Shown: positions 47,000 to 57,033, counted from the first letter of the stretch. The stretch: DNA of 64,000 bases from Elusimicrobiota bacterium (GCA_028868375.1 JAGWUP010000002.1:89841-153840), one strand, 5' to 3'. The notes: generated by a model from the sequence alone, not told the origin. Numbers and translations: made by a program.

Positions 47000-48148
47000 G
47001 TGGCAGAGGACTATTACAGCCTGCTAGGCGTGTCGCGAAACGCCACGGAAGCCGAGATCAAGTCGGCTTACCGCAAGCTGGCGATGAAGCACCATCCCGA
47101 CCGCAACCCCGGCGACAAGAAGGCCGAGGAGCAGTTCCGCAAGATCAACTCCGCCTACGAGACGCTGTCCGACCCCAAGAAGCGCCAGCTCTACGATCAT
47201 TACGGCGAGGCGGGGGTCTCCGGCGCCGCCGGCGCGGGGGCGGGCGGCTTCGGCGGCGGACCCTTCGCCGGGGGGGCCGGCGCCGACGCCGGCGACGTCT
47301 TCGGCGACCTCTTCGAGAGCTTCTTCGGTGGAGCCGCGAGCGCCGGAGCCCGCGGGCGCTCCAAGCGCCGGGGCGCCGACCTCAAGGTCGGCATCGAGGT
47401 CTCCTTGGAGGAGGCTTACTCCGGACGGGAGGTTCCCCTGCATTTCGACCGCACGGTCGCCTGCGCGGCGTGCCGGGGCAGCGGGGCTCGCCCCGGCTCG
47501 CAGCCCCGCCGCTGTCCGCGCTGCCGCGGCTCGGGCCGCGTGCAGTTCTCGCAGGGCTTTTTCTCGATGAGCCAGACCTGCCCCCAGTGCGGCGGCGAGG
47601 GCCAGACGATCGATCAGCCCTGCCGGGACTGCCGCGGGGCGGGCCGCGTGCGGGAAGCCGGGAAGCTGACCGTCAAGGTGCCGCCGGGCATCTACGACGG
47701 CGCCACCCTGCGCATCGCCGGAGAGGGGGAAGCCGGGCTGCACGGCTCTCCCGCCGGAGACCTTTACGTTCACGTGCGCGTCAAGCCGGATCCCAGGTTC
47801 GAGCGCCAGGAGGACGACCTGGTGGCCGAGCGGGGCATAGACATCGCCGAGGCGGCCTTGGGAACGACGCTGGAACTAAAGACCATCGGCGGGGATTCCA
47901 CCCGGATCAAGCTTCCCGCCGGCGTGCAGCACGGAGCGCTGCTGCGGGTGCGCGAGAAGGGCATGCCCAAGCTTCACGGCCGCGGGCGCGGCGATCTCAT
48001 CGTCAAGGTCAAGCTCGTCGTTCCCAAGGAGCTGACGCCGCGGCAGCGCGAGCTGCTGGAGGAGTTCCACCGCAGCCTCGAGCAGCCCGAGGAAAAGCCC
48101 CCCGCCGGCTCGGAGAGCGTCTTTCGCCGGATCTTCGGCGAGAAATAG
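47000..48148 (+). CDS. dnaJ: Chaperone DnaJ (Hsp40)
   Basis: 382 residues from GTG 47000 (GGGGAGACG upstream). J-domain with H-H-P-D-R-N-P-G (residues 31-38), Gly/Phe-rich linker (about 75-110), four CxxCxGxG zinc repeats ([32 protein letters not shown]) and the C-terminal substrate domain. Stimulates DnaK. Last chaperone gene; rsmE follows after 50 bases from its own promoter-like box. Confidence 0.96.
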   Translation: MAEDYYSLLGVSRNATEAEIKSAYRKLAMKHHPDRNPGDKKAEEQFRKINSAYETLSDPKKRQLYDHYGEAGVSGAAGAGAGGFGGGPFAGGAGADAGDVFGDLFESFFGGAASAGARGRSKRRGADLKVGIEVSLEEAYSGREVPLHFDRTVACAACRGSGARPGSQPRRCPRCRGSGRVQFSQGFFSMSQTCPQCGGEGQTIDQPCRDCRGAGRVREAGKLTVKVPPGIYDGATLRIAGEGEAGLHGSPAGDLYVHVRVKPDPRFERQEDDLVAERGIDIAEAALGTTLELKTIGGDSTRIKLPAGVQHGALLRVREKGMPKLHGRGRGDLIVKVKLVVPKELTPRQRELLEEFHRSLEQPEEKPPAGSESVFRRIFGEK

Positions 48149-48186
48149 CGGGGCGTCGCCGGGTCGCCCGCGCGCGCCTGCTGTGA

Positions 48187-48192
48187 TACAAT
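48187..48192 (+). promoter_or_regulatory. -10 box of rsmE, leaderless arrangement
   Basis: TACAAT six bases (GGCGCC) before GTG 48199. A -35 is weak. No Shine-Dalgarno sequence. Confidence 0.5.
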
Positions 48193-48198
48193 GGCGCC

Positions 48199-48957
48199 GT
48201 GCCTCAATTCTTCCTGCCGCTGGACGGCCCCATTCCTCCGCGGACCTTCCGCTTGAGCGGCTCCGAGGCCTTTCACCTGTCCCAGGTGCTCCGGGTCAAG
48301 CCCGGCGAGGAGGTTTCCTTCTTCGACGGCAAGGGCGGGCGTTATGAAGGAATCGTCGAGGCCGTCCACGAGGACGGCTCTGTCTCCGGCCGCATCGTGT
48401 CGAGCAGCCAGGGGCCTCAGGCCGCGGCGGTCGTGCGCCTCTACCAGGGACTGCTCAAGGCCGGCCACTGGGAGCTCGTTCTAGAGAAGGCGACGGAGCT
48501 GGGGGTCGCTTCCCTGACGCCCGTGCTCACTCCGCGCACGGTCGTGCTGCTGCGCGAGGAGCGCGCCAAGGCCAAGCAGGAGCGCTGGGGCAGGATCGTC
48601 CTCTCCGCCGCCAAGCAATGCCAGCGCGCCAGCCTGCCGGAGTTGCGCGCGGCCGCGGAGTTTCGCGACGCCATCCGCGCGCGCCCCTCCGGGGATGGCG
48701 TCGTCGCGGCGGTGGCCTGGGAGGGCCTCTGCGGCCAGACGGCGCGAAAGGCCCTGGGCGAGGCCCTGCGCCGGGCCTCCCCCGTCAGCGAGGTTCAGCT
48801 CTTCGTCGGCCCCGAGGGCGGATTTTCCGACGAGGAAATCGAGCTCGCGCGCGCCACCGGGGCCGTGATCTTCGGCCTGGGCCCGCGCATCCTGCGCGCC
48901 GAGACCGCCGCCTTGGCCGCCCTCTCCATCGTCCAGTACGAGCTGGGGGAACTTTAG
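48199..48957 (+). CDS. rsmE: 16S rRNA (uracil-1498-N3) methyltransferase
   Basis: SPOUT-class enzyme; 252 residues: N-terminal PUA-like domain (H-L-S-Q-V-L-R-V-K) and C-terminal knot with E-K-A-T-E-L-G-V, and F-V-G-P-E-G-G-F-S-D-E-E followed by L-G-P-R-I-L-R-A-E-T-A, the hallmark motif for SAM binding. GTG start. The gene is commonly next to the dnaK operon. Confidence 0.94.
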   Translation: MPQFFLPLDGPIPPRTFRLSGSEAFHLSQVLRVKPGEEVSFFDGKGGRYEGIVEAVHEDGSVSGRIVSSSQGPQAAAVVRLYQGLLKAGHWELVLEKATELGVASLTPVLTPRTVVLLREERAKAKQERWGRIVLSAAKQCQRASLPELRAAAEFRDAIRARPSGDGVVAAVAWEGLCGQTARKALGEALRRASPVSEVQLFVGPEGGFSDEEIELARATGAVIFGLGPRILRAETAALAALSIVQYELGEL

Positions 48958-49017
48958 AAGAGCCGAGATTTGCCGGGGCGGGGCTGTCCTGATGGGACGA
49001 AGGGCCCAGTTCGAGCG

Positions 49018-49056
49018 GAGGGTCCAAAGGCTGGCGGCATGGGCCATCGGACCCTC
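49018..49056 (+). terminator. Possible hairpin terminator downstream of rsmE
   Basis: GAGGGTCC pairs with GGACCCTC (49018-49025, 49049-49056), with a second internal TGGC/GCCA pairing in the 23-base loop. No U-tract follows, so intrinsic termination is unsure. It lies between rsmE and the HIT gene promoter. Confidence 0.4.
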
Positions 49057-49100
49057 GTCAGGATGCGCAAAGAGCGGCTATCTTCCTTGAGAAGGCCGGC

Positions 49101-49129
49101 TTGCGCGCGGCCTCGCCAAAGGCTATAAT
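49101..49129 (+). promoter_or_regulatory. Sigma-70 promoter of HIT-rpsU-dnaG-rpoD region
   Basis: TTGCGC 49101-49106, 17-base spacer, perfect TATAAT 49124-49129; predicted leader about ten bases before ATG 49146. May serve the whole downstream set since gaps are small. Confidence 0.75.
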
Positions 49130-49145
49130 GCGACCCGTTATTTGA

Positions 49146-49484
49146 ATGCCCGATTGTCTTTTTTGCAGGATCGTCGCGCGCGAGATTCCTGCCCAATACG
49201 TCTGCGAGGACGAGGATTTCGTCGCCTTTCGAGATATTTCCCCGAAAGCTCCGACCCATGTCCTCATCGTGCCGCGCAAGCATATCCCGAAGCTGTCGCA
49301 AGCCTCGGAGGAGGACGTGACGCTTTTGGGCCGCATGCAGCGGCTGGCCGCCAGGATCGCGGCCGAGGCAGGCTTGGAGTCCTGGCGGCTGGTGCTCAAC
49401 AACGGCCGCGGGGCGGGACAGTCGGTTTTTCATCTGCACTATCATCTGCTGGGGGGGCGGCCGCTGCTGTGGCCGCCGGGATGA
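49146..49484 (+). CDS. HIT-family nucleotide hydrolase
   Basis: 112 residues, Hint-type: C-L-F-C at the N-terminus (zinc site of many HIT proteins), A-P-T-H-V-L-I-V-P-R-K-H, and the catalytic histidine triad H-L-H-Y-H-L-L (H-x-H-x-H). Hydrolyses AMP-NH2/adenosine phosphoramidates in relatives. Upstream of rpsU and probably co-transcribed (45-base gap). Confidence 0.93.
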   Translation: MPDCLFCRIVAREIPAQYVCEDEDFVAFRDISPKAPTHVLIVPRKHIPKLSQASEEDVTLLGRMQRLAARIAAEAGLESWRLVLNNGRGAGQSVFHLHYHLLGGRPLLWPPG

Positions 49485-49529
49485 GCCCGTTTTTCGGCAT
49501 ACAGCGAGAACAAGGTGGTGAATTGTTGA

Positions 49530-49727
49530 ATGGTATTCGTCAAGCTGCGTGAGGGCGAGGGCATCGAGGAGGCGCTGCGGCGCTTCAAGCGCGAGTGCGA
49601 GCGCAACGGCATCCTCAAGGAGATCAAGCGCCGCGAGCACTACGTCTCTCCCGCCGTCAAGCGCAAGTTGAAGGCCGCGGAGTCCCGCCGCAAGATGCGG
49701 CGGGCCAAGCGGCGTCGTTCCGTTTAA
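49530..49727 (+). CDS. rpsU: 30S ribosomal protein S21
   Basis: 65 residues, strongly basic with K-R-x2-E and terminal R-R-K-M-R-R-A-K-R-R-R; conserved E-x-A-L-R-R-F-K-R. Joins the 16S 3' end region. Shine-Dalgarno AAGGTGGTG. In the classical rpsU-dnaG-rpoD order; a long hairpin separates it from dnaG. Confidence 0.95.
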   Translation: MVFVKLREGEGIEEALRRFKRECERNGILKEIKRREHYVSPAVKRKLKAAESRRKMRRAKRRRSV

Positions 49728-49732
49728 CCGCA

Positions 49733-49767
49733 GGCTCCCCGGCGCGGTTTTTCCGCGCCGGGGAGCC
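49733..49767 (+). terminator. 15-bp hairpin between rpsU and dnaG
   Basis: GGCTCCCCGGCGCGG (49733-49747) pairs perfectly with CCGCGCCGGGGAGCC (49753-49767) around a TTTTT loop. No U-tract follows it. In E. coli a terminator and an RNase E site lie at this place in the macromolecular synthesis operon; here the stem may attenuate or protect the rpsU mRNA. Confidence 0.75.
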
Positions 49768-49785
49768 GATTCCATCGGAGGCATC

Positions 49786-51525
49786 TTGGGTCTGATCCCC
49801 GCCGAGACGATCGAGGACATCCGCGCCCGGCTAGACATCGCCGAGCTCGTGTCCGAGTACGTCCCGGGCCTGCAGCGCGCCGGGCGCAACCTGAAGGGGC
49901 GCTGCCCGTTCCATCAGGAGCGCACGCCTTCCTTCATCGTCAGCCCGGAGCGGCAGACCTTCCACTGCTTCGGCTGCGGCGAGGGAGGGGACGCCTTCAA
50001 GTTCGTCATGAAGATGGAGAACCTGGGCTTTGCGGAGGCCGTGGAAAAGCTGGCCCAGCGCGTCGGGGTCGCGCTTGAGCTCAAGGAGGAGCTGGGCCCG
50101 GAGGCCCGCGAGCGCCTGAAGCTTAAGGAGCTGCTGGCTTTGGCTGCCGACTGGTACCACGATCGGTTGTCCCGGAGCCCCGACGCCGAGGCGGCCCGCC
50201 GCTATCTGGACAAGAGGCATGTCTCGGCCGGCTCGATTGACTCCTGGAAGCTGGGCTACGCCCCGCGCTCCTCCGCCTTCTGCGCGGCGGCCATGAAGCA
50301 GGGCTGGAGCCAGGAGCTCTTGGTCAAGGCTGGCCTAGCCGCCCCCAGCAAGCAGCGCGCCGGCAGCCTGCGCGATTATTTCTACGACCGCTTGATGTTT
50401 CCGATCCTGGACGCCAAGGGCTCCGTCGTCGCCTTCGGCGGGCGCACCCTGGGCGACGGGGAGCCCAAGTACCTTAATTCCGCGGAGACGCCGGTGTTCT
50501 CGAAGAGCCGCCTGCTCTACGGCTTGTCGAAGGCCGCCTCGTCCGTGCGCAAGTCGCGGCGCGCGCTGCTGATGGAGGGCTACATGGACGTGATCGCGGC
50601 CCACCAGCACGGCCTGGAGTCCGCCTGCGCCCCGCTCGGCACCGCCCTGACCTCGGAGCACGCCGCCCTGCTGGGCCGCTACTGCTCCGAGGCGGTGATC
50701 GTCTTCGACTGCGACGACGCCGGCCTCAACGCCGCGGCGCGGGGCGCGGAGCTGCTGCTTTCGCGCGGCTTGTCCGTGCGCATCGCCACGGTGGAGGGCG
50801 GCAAGGATCCAGACGAGGTCCTGCACGAGAAGGGAGCCGGCGCGCTGCGCTCAAGTTTGGAGGCGGCCGCGGACCTCGTGCGGTTCAAAACCGAGCTCTT
50901 GATCCGCCGGCGCGACCAGCCGCTGTCCGCGGAGGCGAAATCGGCGATCGCCAAGGAAGTGCTGGCGACGATCGGGCAATCCCCCGACGAGATCTTGAAG
51001 GCGGAGTGGCTGGACCGCCTGGCCAGGCGGCTGCGCATTCCCGTGGAGGCCTTGTCCCGGGAGGGCCGGCGCCTTGGCGGCGCCTCGCGGCCCGCCGTCG
51101 CGCGGGCGGCGGCGGAGGCTGCGCTGCCGGGGCCGGACGAGGAATTGCTGTTGCACGTGCTTAAAGAGCCTCGCTTGAGCGCCCTCGCTTGCGAGTCGGA
51201 TTTTTCCTCGGCTTCGGCGCGCGCGCTTTGGAGCGCCCTGCGCGCCCTGGAGCCCTGGCGGCCCGGCTGGAGCCTGGCCCTGGCGGAGGGCTTGGAGCCG
51301 GACAGCCGCGAGCGGGCGCAGCGCCTGCTGGTCAAGGCCGACGAGCTCATCGGCAAGGAAGCGGAGGCGAGGCTGCGCCGCATCCTGGAGAAGGGCCGCC
51401 GGGAGCGCCGCTACGAGGAGTTGCGGGGCATGCTGCAGGAAGGCGGGGACGTCGACGCGACGATCACCGACGAATTTATCAGGCTTTCGGCCGAGCTGAA
51501 GGGCTCCGCGGCCGCCAAGGCCTGA
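49786..51525 (+). CDS. dnaG: DNA primase
   Basis: Synthesises RNA primers on the lagging strand. 579 residues from TTG 49786 (Shine-Dalgarno GGAGGCATC). N-terminal zinc finger G-R-C-P-F-H...[11 protein letters not shown] (about 38-66), TOPRIM core with L-M-E-G-Y-M-D-V-I and F-D-C-D-D-A-G, and a helical C-terminal DnaB-interaction region. TTG start is unusual but fits the Shine-Dalgarno spacing. Confidence 0.95.
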   Translation: MGLIPAETIEDIRARLDIAELVSEYVPGLQRAGRNLKGRCPFHQERTPSFIVSPERQTFHCFGCGEGGDAFKFVMKMENLGFAEAVEKLAQRVGVALELKEELGPEARERLKLKELLALAADWYHDRLSRSPDAEAARRYLDKRHVSAGSIDSWKLGYAPRSSAFCAAAMKQGWSQELLVKAGLAAPSKQRAGSLRDYFYDRLMFPILDAKGSVVAFGGRTLGDGEPKYLNSAETPVFSKSRLLYGLSKAASSVRKSRRALLMEGYMDVIAAHQHGLESACAPLGTALTSEHAALLGRYCSEAVIVFDCDDAGLNAAARGAELLLSRGLSVRIATVEGGKDPDEVLHEKGAGALRSSLEAAADLVRFKTELLIRRRDQPLSAEAKSAIAKEVLATIGQSPDEILKAEWLDRLARRLRIPVEALSREGRRLGGASRPAVARAAAEAALPGPDEELLLHVLKEPRLSALACESDFSSASARALWSALRALEPWRPGWSLALAEGLEPDSRERAQRLLVKADELIGKEAEARLRRILEKGRRERRYEELRGMLQEGGDVDATITDEFIRLSAELKGSAAAKA

Positions 51526-51544
51526 GGCGGAAAAGGGGAAGACA

Positions 51545-53263
51545 ATGTCCATTCAAGCCAGCCAAGCGATGAAGAACCTGATCGATTTAGGAAAGGAACA
51601 CGGCTACCTCACCTTGGAGGAGATCAGCCGGTCTTTGTCGATGTCGAACATGAACTCGGAGGATGTCGACGAGCTCATGAGCACGCTCGAGGACCTCGGC
51701 ATCGAGATCGTGGACCGCAAGAAGACCGCGGTGGCCCCGGTCGTCGAGAAGGAGCGCTTCGCCGAGGAATGGAACGCGTCCTCGGACATCTCCAACTCCA
51801 TCCGGATGTATCTCTCCGAGATGGGGCGAGTGCCCCTGCTCAACCGCGAGGAGGAGGTGACGCTGGCCCGCAACGTGCGCGAGCGCGAGAAGGAGCTGCG
51901 GCTCTTGGTGCTGGAGTCCCCGGTCACGATGCGCGAGATACGCTCCTGGGAGACGCTGATCGCGCAGCAGGAGATGACGCCCAAGGAGCTGATGCCGCGC
52001 GGGCGAAAGACCACCGCCGAGCTCTCCGGGATGCGCCGCAAGATGAAGAGCGTGGCCGACTTCATCGCCAAGAGCGAGAAGTACATGGACGGCTTGCGCA
52101 AGCGCCTCAAGGACGAGAGCTTGAAGCCGTATCTGCGCATCAAGCTGGCCAAGGCGATCGAGAAGCGCAACAAGCAGGTCATCGCCAGGATCGTCAGCCT
52201 CAACCTCAACCAGGACAAGATCAAGAGGCTCACCAACAAGATCAAGAACCTGGCCAACAAGATCTACGAGTGCCGCGACGAGCTGGAGCGCTACCAGAAG
52301 CGCTACGGCGTTCCCTACGGCGAGCTGAAGCATTACTACGCGCAGGTCAAGAAGGGCAAGATGAAGTCGGAGGCCTTCAGGGCCAAGACGGGCTACGCCC
52401 CCTCGGCCGTCGAGGCCGCCCTGGAGAACATGCAGGCGGTCGTCGAGCGTCTGGAGCGCATCCAGCACACCCTGCCGATCTCCCTGGACCGGTTTCTCGA
52501 GCTCAACGACAAGATCGTCGCTCTCGAGGAGACCATCCTGGGCGACAAACTCAAGCTCATCAAGGCGAACCTGCGCCTGGTCGTCTCCATCGCCAAGAAG
52601 CACGTCAACTCGAATCTGGAACTTTCCGACCTCATCCAGGAGGGAGGCCTGGGGCTCATGAAGGCGGTCGAGAAGTTCGAGTACAAGAGGGGCTTCAAGT
52701 TCTCGACCTACGCCACCTGGTGGATTCGCCAGTCGATCAACCGCGCGATCGCCGACCAGGCGCGCACGATCCGCATTCCGGTCCACATGAAGGAGCTGAT
52801 CTCGAAGCTGACCAAGGTGACGCGCCGCTACCGCCAGGAGTTCGGCCGCGATCCGTCCCTGGAGGAGTACACGCGCTCCCTCCACATCTCGATGGACAAG
52901 GTCAAGAACGTGCTCAAGATCATGCAGGAGCCGGTGTCCTTGGCGACGCCGATCGGTGAGGACGACGACTCCTACCTCGAGGACTTCATCGAGGACAAGG
53001 CCACCGCGCAGGTGCCGCAGAACTCGGCGGTGACCTTTCTGCGCCGCGGCGAGGTGGAGAAGGTCCTCTCGACCTTGTCCGAGCGGGAGGCCAAGATCAT
53101 CAAGCTCCGCTTCGGCATCGACTCCGGCTATCCGCGCACCCTGGAGGAGGTCGGGCGCCTCTTCCGGGTCACCCGGGAGCGCGTGCGCCAGATCGAGGCC
53201 AAGGCCATCCGCAAGCTCAGGCATCCCTCGCGCAGCAAGTCCCTGCGCGACTATCTCGACTGA
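51545..53263 (+). CDS. rpoD: Primary RNA polymerase sigma factor (sigma-70/RpoD)
   Basis: 572 residues: region 1.1 (about 1-60), 1.2 ([16 protein letters not shown]), a long non-conserved insertion (about 110-300), region 2 ([21 protein letters not shown]), region 3, and region 4 ([23 protein letters not shown]). It should recognise the TTGACA/TATAAT-type promoters found here. Stop shares one base with the next gene's ATG. Confidence 0.96.
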   Translation: MSIQASQAMKNLIDLGKEHGYLTLEEISRSLSMSNMNSEDVDELMSTLEDLGIEIVDRKKTAVAPVVEKERFAEEWNASSDISNSIRMYLSEMGRVPLLNREEEVTLARNVREREKELRLLVLESPVTMREIRSWETLIAQQEMTPKELMPRGRKTTAELSGMRRKMKSVADFIAKSEKYMDGLRKRLKDESLKPYLRIKLAKAIEKRNKQVIARIVSLNLNQDKIKRLTNKIKNLANKIYECRDELERYQKRYGVPYGELKHYYAQVKKGKMKSEAFRAKTGYAPSAVEAALENMQAVVERLERIQHTLPISLDRFLELNDKIVALEETILGDKLKLIKANLRLVVSIAKKHVNSNLELSDLIQEGGLGLMKAVEKFEYKRGFKFSTYATWWIRQSINRAIADQARTIRIPVHMKELISKLTKVTRRYRQEFGRDPSLEEYTRSLHISMDKVKNVLKIMQEPVSLATPIGEDDDSYLEDFIEDKATAQVPQNSAVTFLRRGEVEKVLSTLSEREAKIIKLRFGIDSGYPRTLEEVGRLFRVTRERVRQIEAKAIRKLRHPSRSKSLRDYLD

Positions 53264-53511
53264 TGGCCAAAGAGAGGCCGCCCGCCCTCGATTACCTCGT
53301 CTTCGGCCTGGCGCTGCTGTTGGCCATCATCCTCGCCTACTACGGATTCCAGAGCTGGTGGACGGGGGCGACCCCGACTCCCGCCGGATGGAACGCCTCC
53401 GAACAAGCCCCGGCGAAGACCCCGGCGCGGGCTCCAGACCAGCTGCGCCATTCCGGCACCGTCGAAGGCGTATCACACTTGCCGGACTTGGGCGGCTCCC
53501 AGACCCGTTAG
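53263..53511 (+). CDS. Small single-pass membrane protein
   Basis: 82 residues, transmembrane helix about 12-31 and a proline/alanine-rich tail (A-P-A-K-T-P-A-R). ATG 53263 shares one base with the rpoD stop (TGATG), so it should be translationally coupled. The 3' end overlaps the converging gene by four bases. Function unknown. Confidence 0.7.
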   Translation: MAKERPPALDYLVFGLALLLAIILAYYGFQSWWTGATPTPAGWNASEQAPAKTPARAPDQLRHSGTVEGVSHLPDLGGSQTR

Positions 53512-54185
53512 GACCTGGGCCGTCCGAAGACGTCCCGGATGAACTCCGCGGCCGCCTCGCGGCCTCCCAGCCCGAAGGCGATGGCCGCGGCCAGGCCCGC
53601 GGAGCCCAGCAGGATCTGGAGGGCGGAGGTGATCAGCGCCAGCTTGAGGCCCAGCTGTTCGAGGGCAGTGGCGCAGGCCAGAAGCACGGTGATGAGGTAG
53701 GCCGCCCGGGAGAGCAGGCCTCCGCCCTTGACGTTGTTGGCGGCCGCCGCGTTGGATACGATCTCGGAGAGGAAGCGCCCGAAGAGCAGGCCGCCGAAGA
53801 CGATCAGGAGCGCCGCCACGAGCTGGGGCAAGAAGAGGGCGAAGCGTTCCAGGAGGGCGGAGACGATCGTCATGTCGACGAGGTTGGCCGCGGCGACGAT
53901 GAAGAGCACCAGGAAGAACCAGTAGATCAAAAAGGACAGGACGTAGGTCGGGGACTTGCCCATGCCCAGGCGGGCCAGCACCTCGTTGATTCCGACGCGG
54001 GCGGTGTGGTCGTCGAGCCGCGCGCTCGAGAGCATCCGTTCAATGACGGTGCGCAGCGCCCGAGAGGTGAACAGGCCCAGGATCAGGATCAGGAGGGCCG
54101 CCGTCAAGGCGGGCAGCTTCGCGCCGAAGCGGTCGGCGGCGTTGACGAAGGGGTCGGCTAAACGCAGCAGGAAGTGGTTGAACAT
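53508..54185 (-). CDS. MscS-like multi-pass membrane protein lacking the cytoplasmic domain
   Basis: 225 residues, four or five transmembrane helices. The last helix (G-L-A-A-A-I-A-F-G-L-G-G-R-E-A-A-A) resembles the pore-lining TM3 of MscS, but the protein ends there, so the usual beta-domain is missing; some small 'TM-helix' family proteins have this layout. A mechanosensitive or channel-related role is possible. ATG 54185 is six bases after TAGAAT with no Shine-Dalgarno. Confidence 0.7.
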   Translation of the reverse strand: MFNHFLLRLADPFVNAADRFGAKLPALTAALLILILGLFTSRALRTVIERMLSSARLDDHTARVGINEVLARLGMGKSPTYVLSFLIYWFFLVLFIVAAANLVDMTIVSALLERFALFLPQLVAALLIVFGGLLFGRFLSEIVSNAAAANNVKGGGLLSRAAYLITVLLACATALEQLGLKLALITSALQILLGSAGLAAAIAFGLGGREAAAEFIRDVFGRPRS

Positions 54186-54191
54186 GAGGGG

Positions 54192-54197
54192 ATTCTA
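54192..54197 (-). promoter_or_regulatory. -10 box of MscS-like gene, leaderless arrangement
   Basis: TAGAAT on the minus strand, six bases (CCCCTC) before ATG 54185. Confidence 0.5.
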
Positions 54198-54234
54198 CAT
54201 CATTGGCATTCACGGGCCGGTGGCCGAAGTCATG

Positions 54235-54263
54235 TTGACACCCCCTAGCCACACTGTTAAACT
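54235..54263 (+). promoter_or_regulatory. Sigma-70 promoter of FecR-led surface operon
   Basis: TTGACA 54235-54240, 17-base spacer, TAAACT 54258-54263; ATG at 54274 leaves a leader of only a few bases and no Shine-Dalgarno. Confidence 0.7.
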
Positions 54264-54273
54264 CGAACGGCTC

Positions 54274-55782
54274 ATGATGAGCCATCGCCGAGCGGCTGCC
54301 GGTTTTCTCGCCGTCGTCTTATGCGCTCTGCCGGCCGCGGCTTGGGCCGGAGCTTCGCTGACCAAGATCAGCGGCTTGGTGGAGCTTAAGCGCGCCTCAA
54401 GCGATCGCTGGGATCCAATTACGAGCTTGCCCCAGAGCCTTTCCGCCGGGGATTCCGTGCGCACGGGAGCGCGCGCCACGGCCACCTTGACGTTCGACGA
54501 CGGCTCCAAGGTCGAGCTGGGCTCCAGCGCCTCCTTCACCCTCGAGGAGGCCAGCGCCGCGCGCTCCGCCCTGAAGCTCGGTTTCGGGGCCTTGAAGGCT
54601 TTCGTCCATAAGCTCGCCAGCCGCCAGTTCCAGGTCCGCACGCCGACGGCGGTCTGCAGCGTGCGCGGCACGGAGTTCCGCGTCGAGGTTTTGCGCGACG
54701 GGCGGACGATCGTCGACCTTTACAAGGGCTTGCTCGGCGTGGAGGACCATAAGGGCCAGCAGGTCCTGCTCCATCCCGACGAGCGCGTGCAGATCGGGCT
54801 CGGGGGCTTGGGCGAGCCCGGCCGCTTGCCCAGCCAGGCCAGCGAGGATCGCAGACGCTTCCACGCCTTGATGCAAAGGGAGATGGCGTTGGACCTTTCC
54901 AAGGAGCAGGTCCTGACCGCGGCGATCGAGGAGGTCAAGACCGCCGATTTCGAGCAGGGCAAGTCGCTCATCGACGCCTTCGGCCATCGCGTCCGCGTCG
55001 AGGAGTACATCGTCCGCCCGCAGGCGGACCAGTTCAAGCTGGTCGTCCTCGACCAGCGCCAGAGCCGCTTCGACTATTTTTATTACCTGGGCCAGTTCAA
55101 CCAAGCCCTCCCGACCGATCTGACGATCGCCTTGAGGCAGCTTGGCGGAAGCGTCGATTCCGCCCCCGACTATTGGCTGACGAGCTACCAGACCGGGAGA
55201 TCCAACACGGTCGATTCGGTGGTGGAGCTGGCCCAAGGCGGGCATCCGGTGGACGTCAGTCACAACGGGGTGGCGCAGGACGCCGTCGGCAGCTTTTTCG
55301 ATCCCACGCTCGACAAGTACGTGGACGTCAGCGGCCGGAAGGTCTATCAGACGCTCTTCGACGACTATGGCTTCTACGTCGAGGGCAAGCTCAAGTACGG
55401 CTGGACCGGGAATAATCTGCAGTCTTACACCAAGATCACGGCGGCGACGACCAACGACCCGATCACCGGGGCTCTCTTGCCCCAAGCGCTGCCGGCGCGC
55501 TCGGTCAGCACGACCTTCCCCGACGCCGGCTTCATCCATCAGGTGGTCTATGAGTCCTATAGCGACGGGACCTTCACCCGCTGGGACAATTTTTTGATCG
55601 ACGACCAAGGCCGGGTCGCGACGGCCGCCGACTTCAGCGGCGCCACCGCGGGCCCCTCCTACGAGCAAAATCTGCTGCGGTTCAATTACGAGCAGGTCGT
55701 CACGGCCAGCGAGTTCCAAGGGCGCAAGATCGATCTGGTCGTGGCCCCGAAAATCCTCGTCCAAGCGGGGCTGATCCAATGA
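54274..55782 (+). CDS. Exported FecR-domain protein
   Basis: 502 residues from ATG 54274 (or adjacent 54277). Signal peptide to about residue 26 (A-A-W-A). FecR-type beta domain at about 30-175: R-T-G-A-R-A-T-A-T-L-T-F-D-D-G-S-K-V-E-L-G and a C-S-V-R-G-T-E-F-R-V segment. The C-terminal 320 residues are not recognised and contain tyrosine-rich strands. Without the FecI/FecA partners this is not classical iron signalling; such exported FecR domains occur in surface-protein gene sets. First gene of the 54-64 kb operon; its stop overlaps the next start (ATGA). Confidence 0.8.
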   Translation: MMSHRRAAAGFLAVVLCALPAAAWAGASLTKISGLVELKRASSDRWDPITSLPQSLSAGDSVRTGARATATLTFDDGSKVELGSSASFTLEEASAARSALKLGFGALKAFVHKLASRQFQVRTPTAVCSVRGTEFRVEVLRDGRTIVDLYKGLLGVEDHKGQQVLLHPDERVQIGLGGLGEPGRLPSQASEDRRRFHALMQREMALDLSKEQVLTAAIEEVKTADFEQGKSLIDAFGHRVRVEEYIVRPQADQFKLVVLDQRQSRFDYFYYLGQFNQALPTDLTIALRQLGGSVDSAPDYWLTSYQTGRSNTVDSVVELAQGGHPVDVSHNGVAQDAVGSFFDPTLDKYVDVSGRKVYQTLFDDYGFYVEGKLKYGWTGNNLQSYTKITAATTNDPITGALLPQALPARSVSTTFPDAGFIHQVVYESYSDGTFTRWDNFLIDDQGRVATAADFSGATAGPSYEQNLLRFNYEQVVTASEFQGRKIDLVVAPKILVQAGLIQ

Positions 55783-57017
55783 GGCGGCTTTTGGCGGCCG
55801 TTCTTCTAGGCTTGGGTCTCGGCGTCTTGCGGACTGCGGCGGCGGTGGAGGTCAGCCCGATCTACGAGGCGCGGCTGCTGGGCGGAGAGACTTTCTACTC
55901 CGGCCAGCGGCGCAGCCTGGCCGCGGACGCCAGCGCCCTGGCGGCGCCGGCGATGAAGCTTGACGAGCGCTGGTCCCTGCTGCCCTCGCTGAGCTCCTCC
56001 TATCAGGGGACCGAGCAGGTGCTCGACATCGTCGGCGCCGGCACGCTCTTCGAGCATCAGTGGGACAACCGGGCGGCGGTCAGGGCCATCTATGCTCCCC
56101 CGGACAGCCGCTGGCGCATCAAGCCCGGCGCCAGCTTCAAATACGAGATGCTGCAGCAGACCGCCGACGAGGCGCTGGGCAACGGCCTCTACGATTACAT
56201 GATGTACAGCGCCGGCGTCGACTTCGAGTACGTCGTCCAAGAGCCCTTCGGCCTGCGTTTCGGGCTGGATTATTCCGGCGTCCACTTCCCCAATTACACC
56301 AGCCTCGAGTCGCAGGCCGCCACGCAGTTCCAAGGCCAGAGCCTGGCGCGGGAATTGGTCGGCGACCACGTTCTCGACACGCAGAACGTGCTGTTGACCG
56401 TCTCCGCCGATGGTCCGCTGCCGGACCGCTTGATCCTCGAGGGCACCGGCTCCTTTCTCTACCAGCGCTATCCCAATCAGCACGTCGTCGCGCCTTCCGG
56501 GGACCTGAGCCAGCCGCTGCGCGAGGACTTGATCACGTCGCTGGCGGGCTCCTTGAAAGCGCCACGCCGGCTTGACGACGGCCTAAGGCTATTGGGCGCG
56601 CTCGACGCGGCCGTCAGCTACGATTCCTCCAACCAAAACAGCTTCGACGCCACCCAGATTCACTATCTTCCTTACTACTACAACTTCGGGGAGCTGCGCG
56701 TCGGACCCAGCGTCAAGATCATGGCGGGCCCGGAGGATAAGGCCGTGGTGTTGAGCATGGGGTTTACGTATTGGTATCGGCGCTATCCTTATCGGCCCAC
56801 CCAGGACCCCTCCTCCGGCGTCTACAACCCCGGCTCGCCGACCCATACGCATGACTGGATGTTCAGTTCGAGCCTGAGCTACCCGATGGCGCCCCATTTC
56901 GGCATGCTGTTGGCCTTCCAGTTCGGCCGCGCCGAGTCGAACCAGACCTTCCAGCAGTTCTATCGCTACGATTACGACACGGCCAACTATTTGATCGGCT
57001 TCAGCTATGATCTGTGA
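55779..57017 (+). CDS. Outer-membrane beta-barrel protein
   Basis: 412 residues from ATG 55779. Signal peptide to about residue 22 (T-A-A-A-V). Strand-rich, aromatic sequence (for example W-R-I-K-P-G-A-S-F-K-Y, L-S-M-G-F-T-Y-W-Y-R-R-Y) ending F-S-Y-D-L, a typical barrel C-terminus. Overlaps the FecR gene by four bases and precedes two secreted proteins, so it may be their export pore or anchor. The pairing is inferred from gene order. Confidence 0.75.
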   Translation: MRRLLAAVLLGLGLGVLRTAAAVEVSPIYEARLLGGETFYSGQRRSLAADASALAAPAMKLDERWSLLPSLSSSYQGTEQVLDIVGAGTLFEHQWDNRAAVRAIYAPPDSRWRIKPGASFKYEMLQQTADEALGNGLYDYMMYSAGVDFEYVVQEPFGLRFGLDYSGVHFPNYTSLESQAATQFQGQSLARELVGDHVLDTQNVLLTVSADGPLPDRLILEGTGSFLYQRYPNQHVVAPSGDLSQPLREDLITSLAGSLKAPRRLDDGLRLLGALDAAVSYDSSNQNSFDATQIHYLPYYYNFGELRVGPSVKIMAGPEDKAVVLSMGFTYWYRRYPYRPTQDPSSGVYNPGSPTHTHDWMFSSSLSYPMAPHFGMLLAFQFGRAESNQTFQQFYRYDYDTANYLIGFSYDL

Positions 57018-57033
57018 GGGCGGAGGAGAAGAC

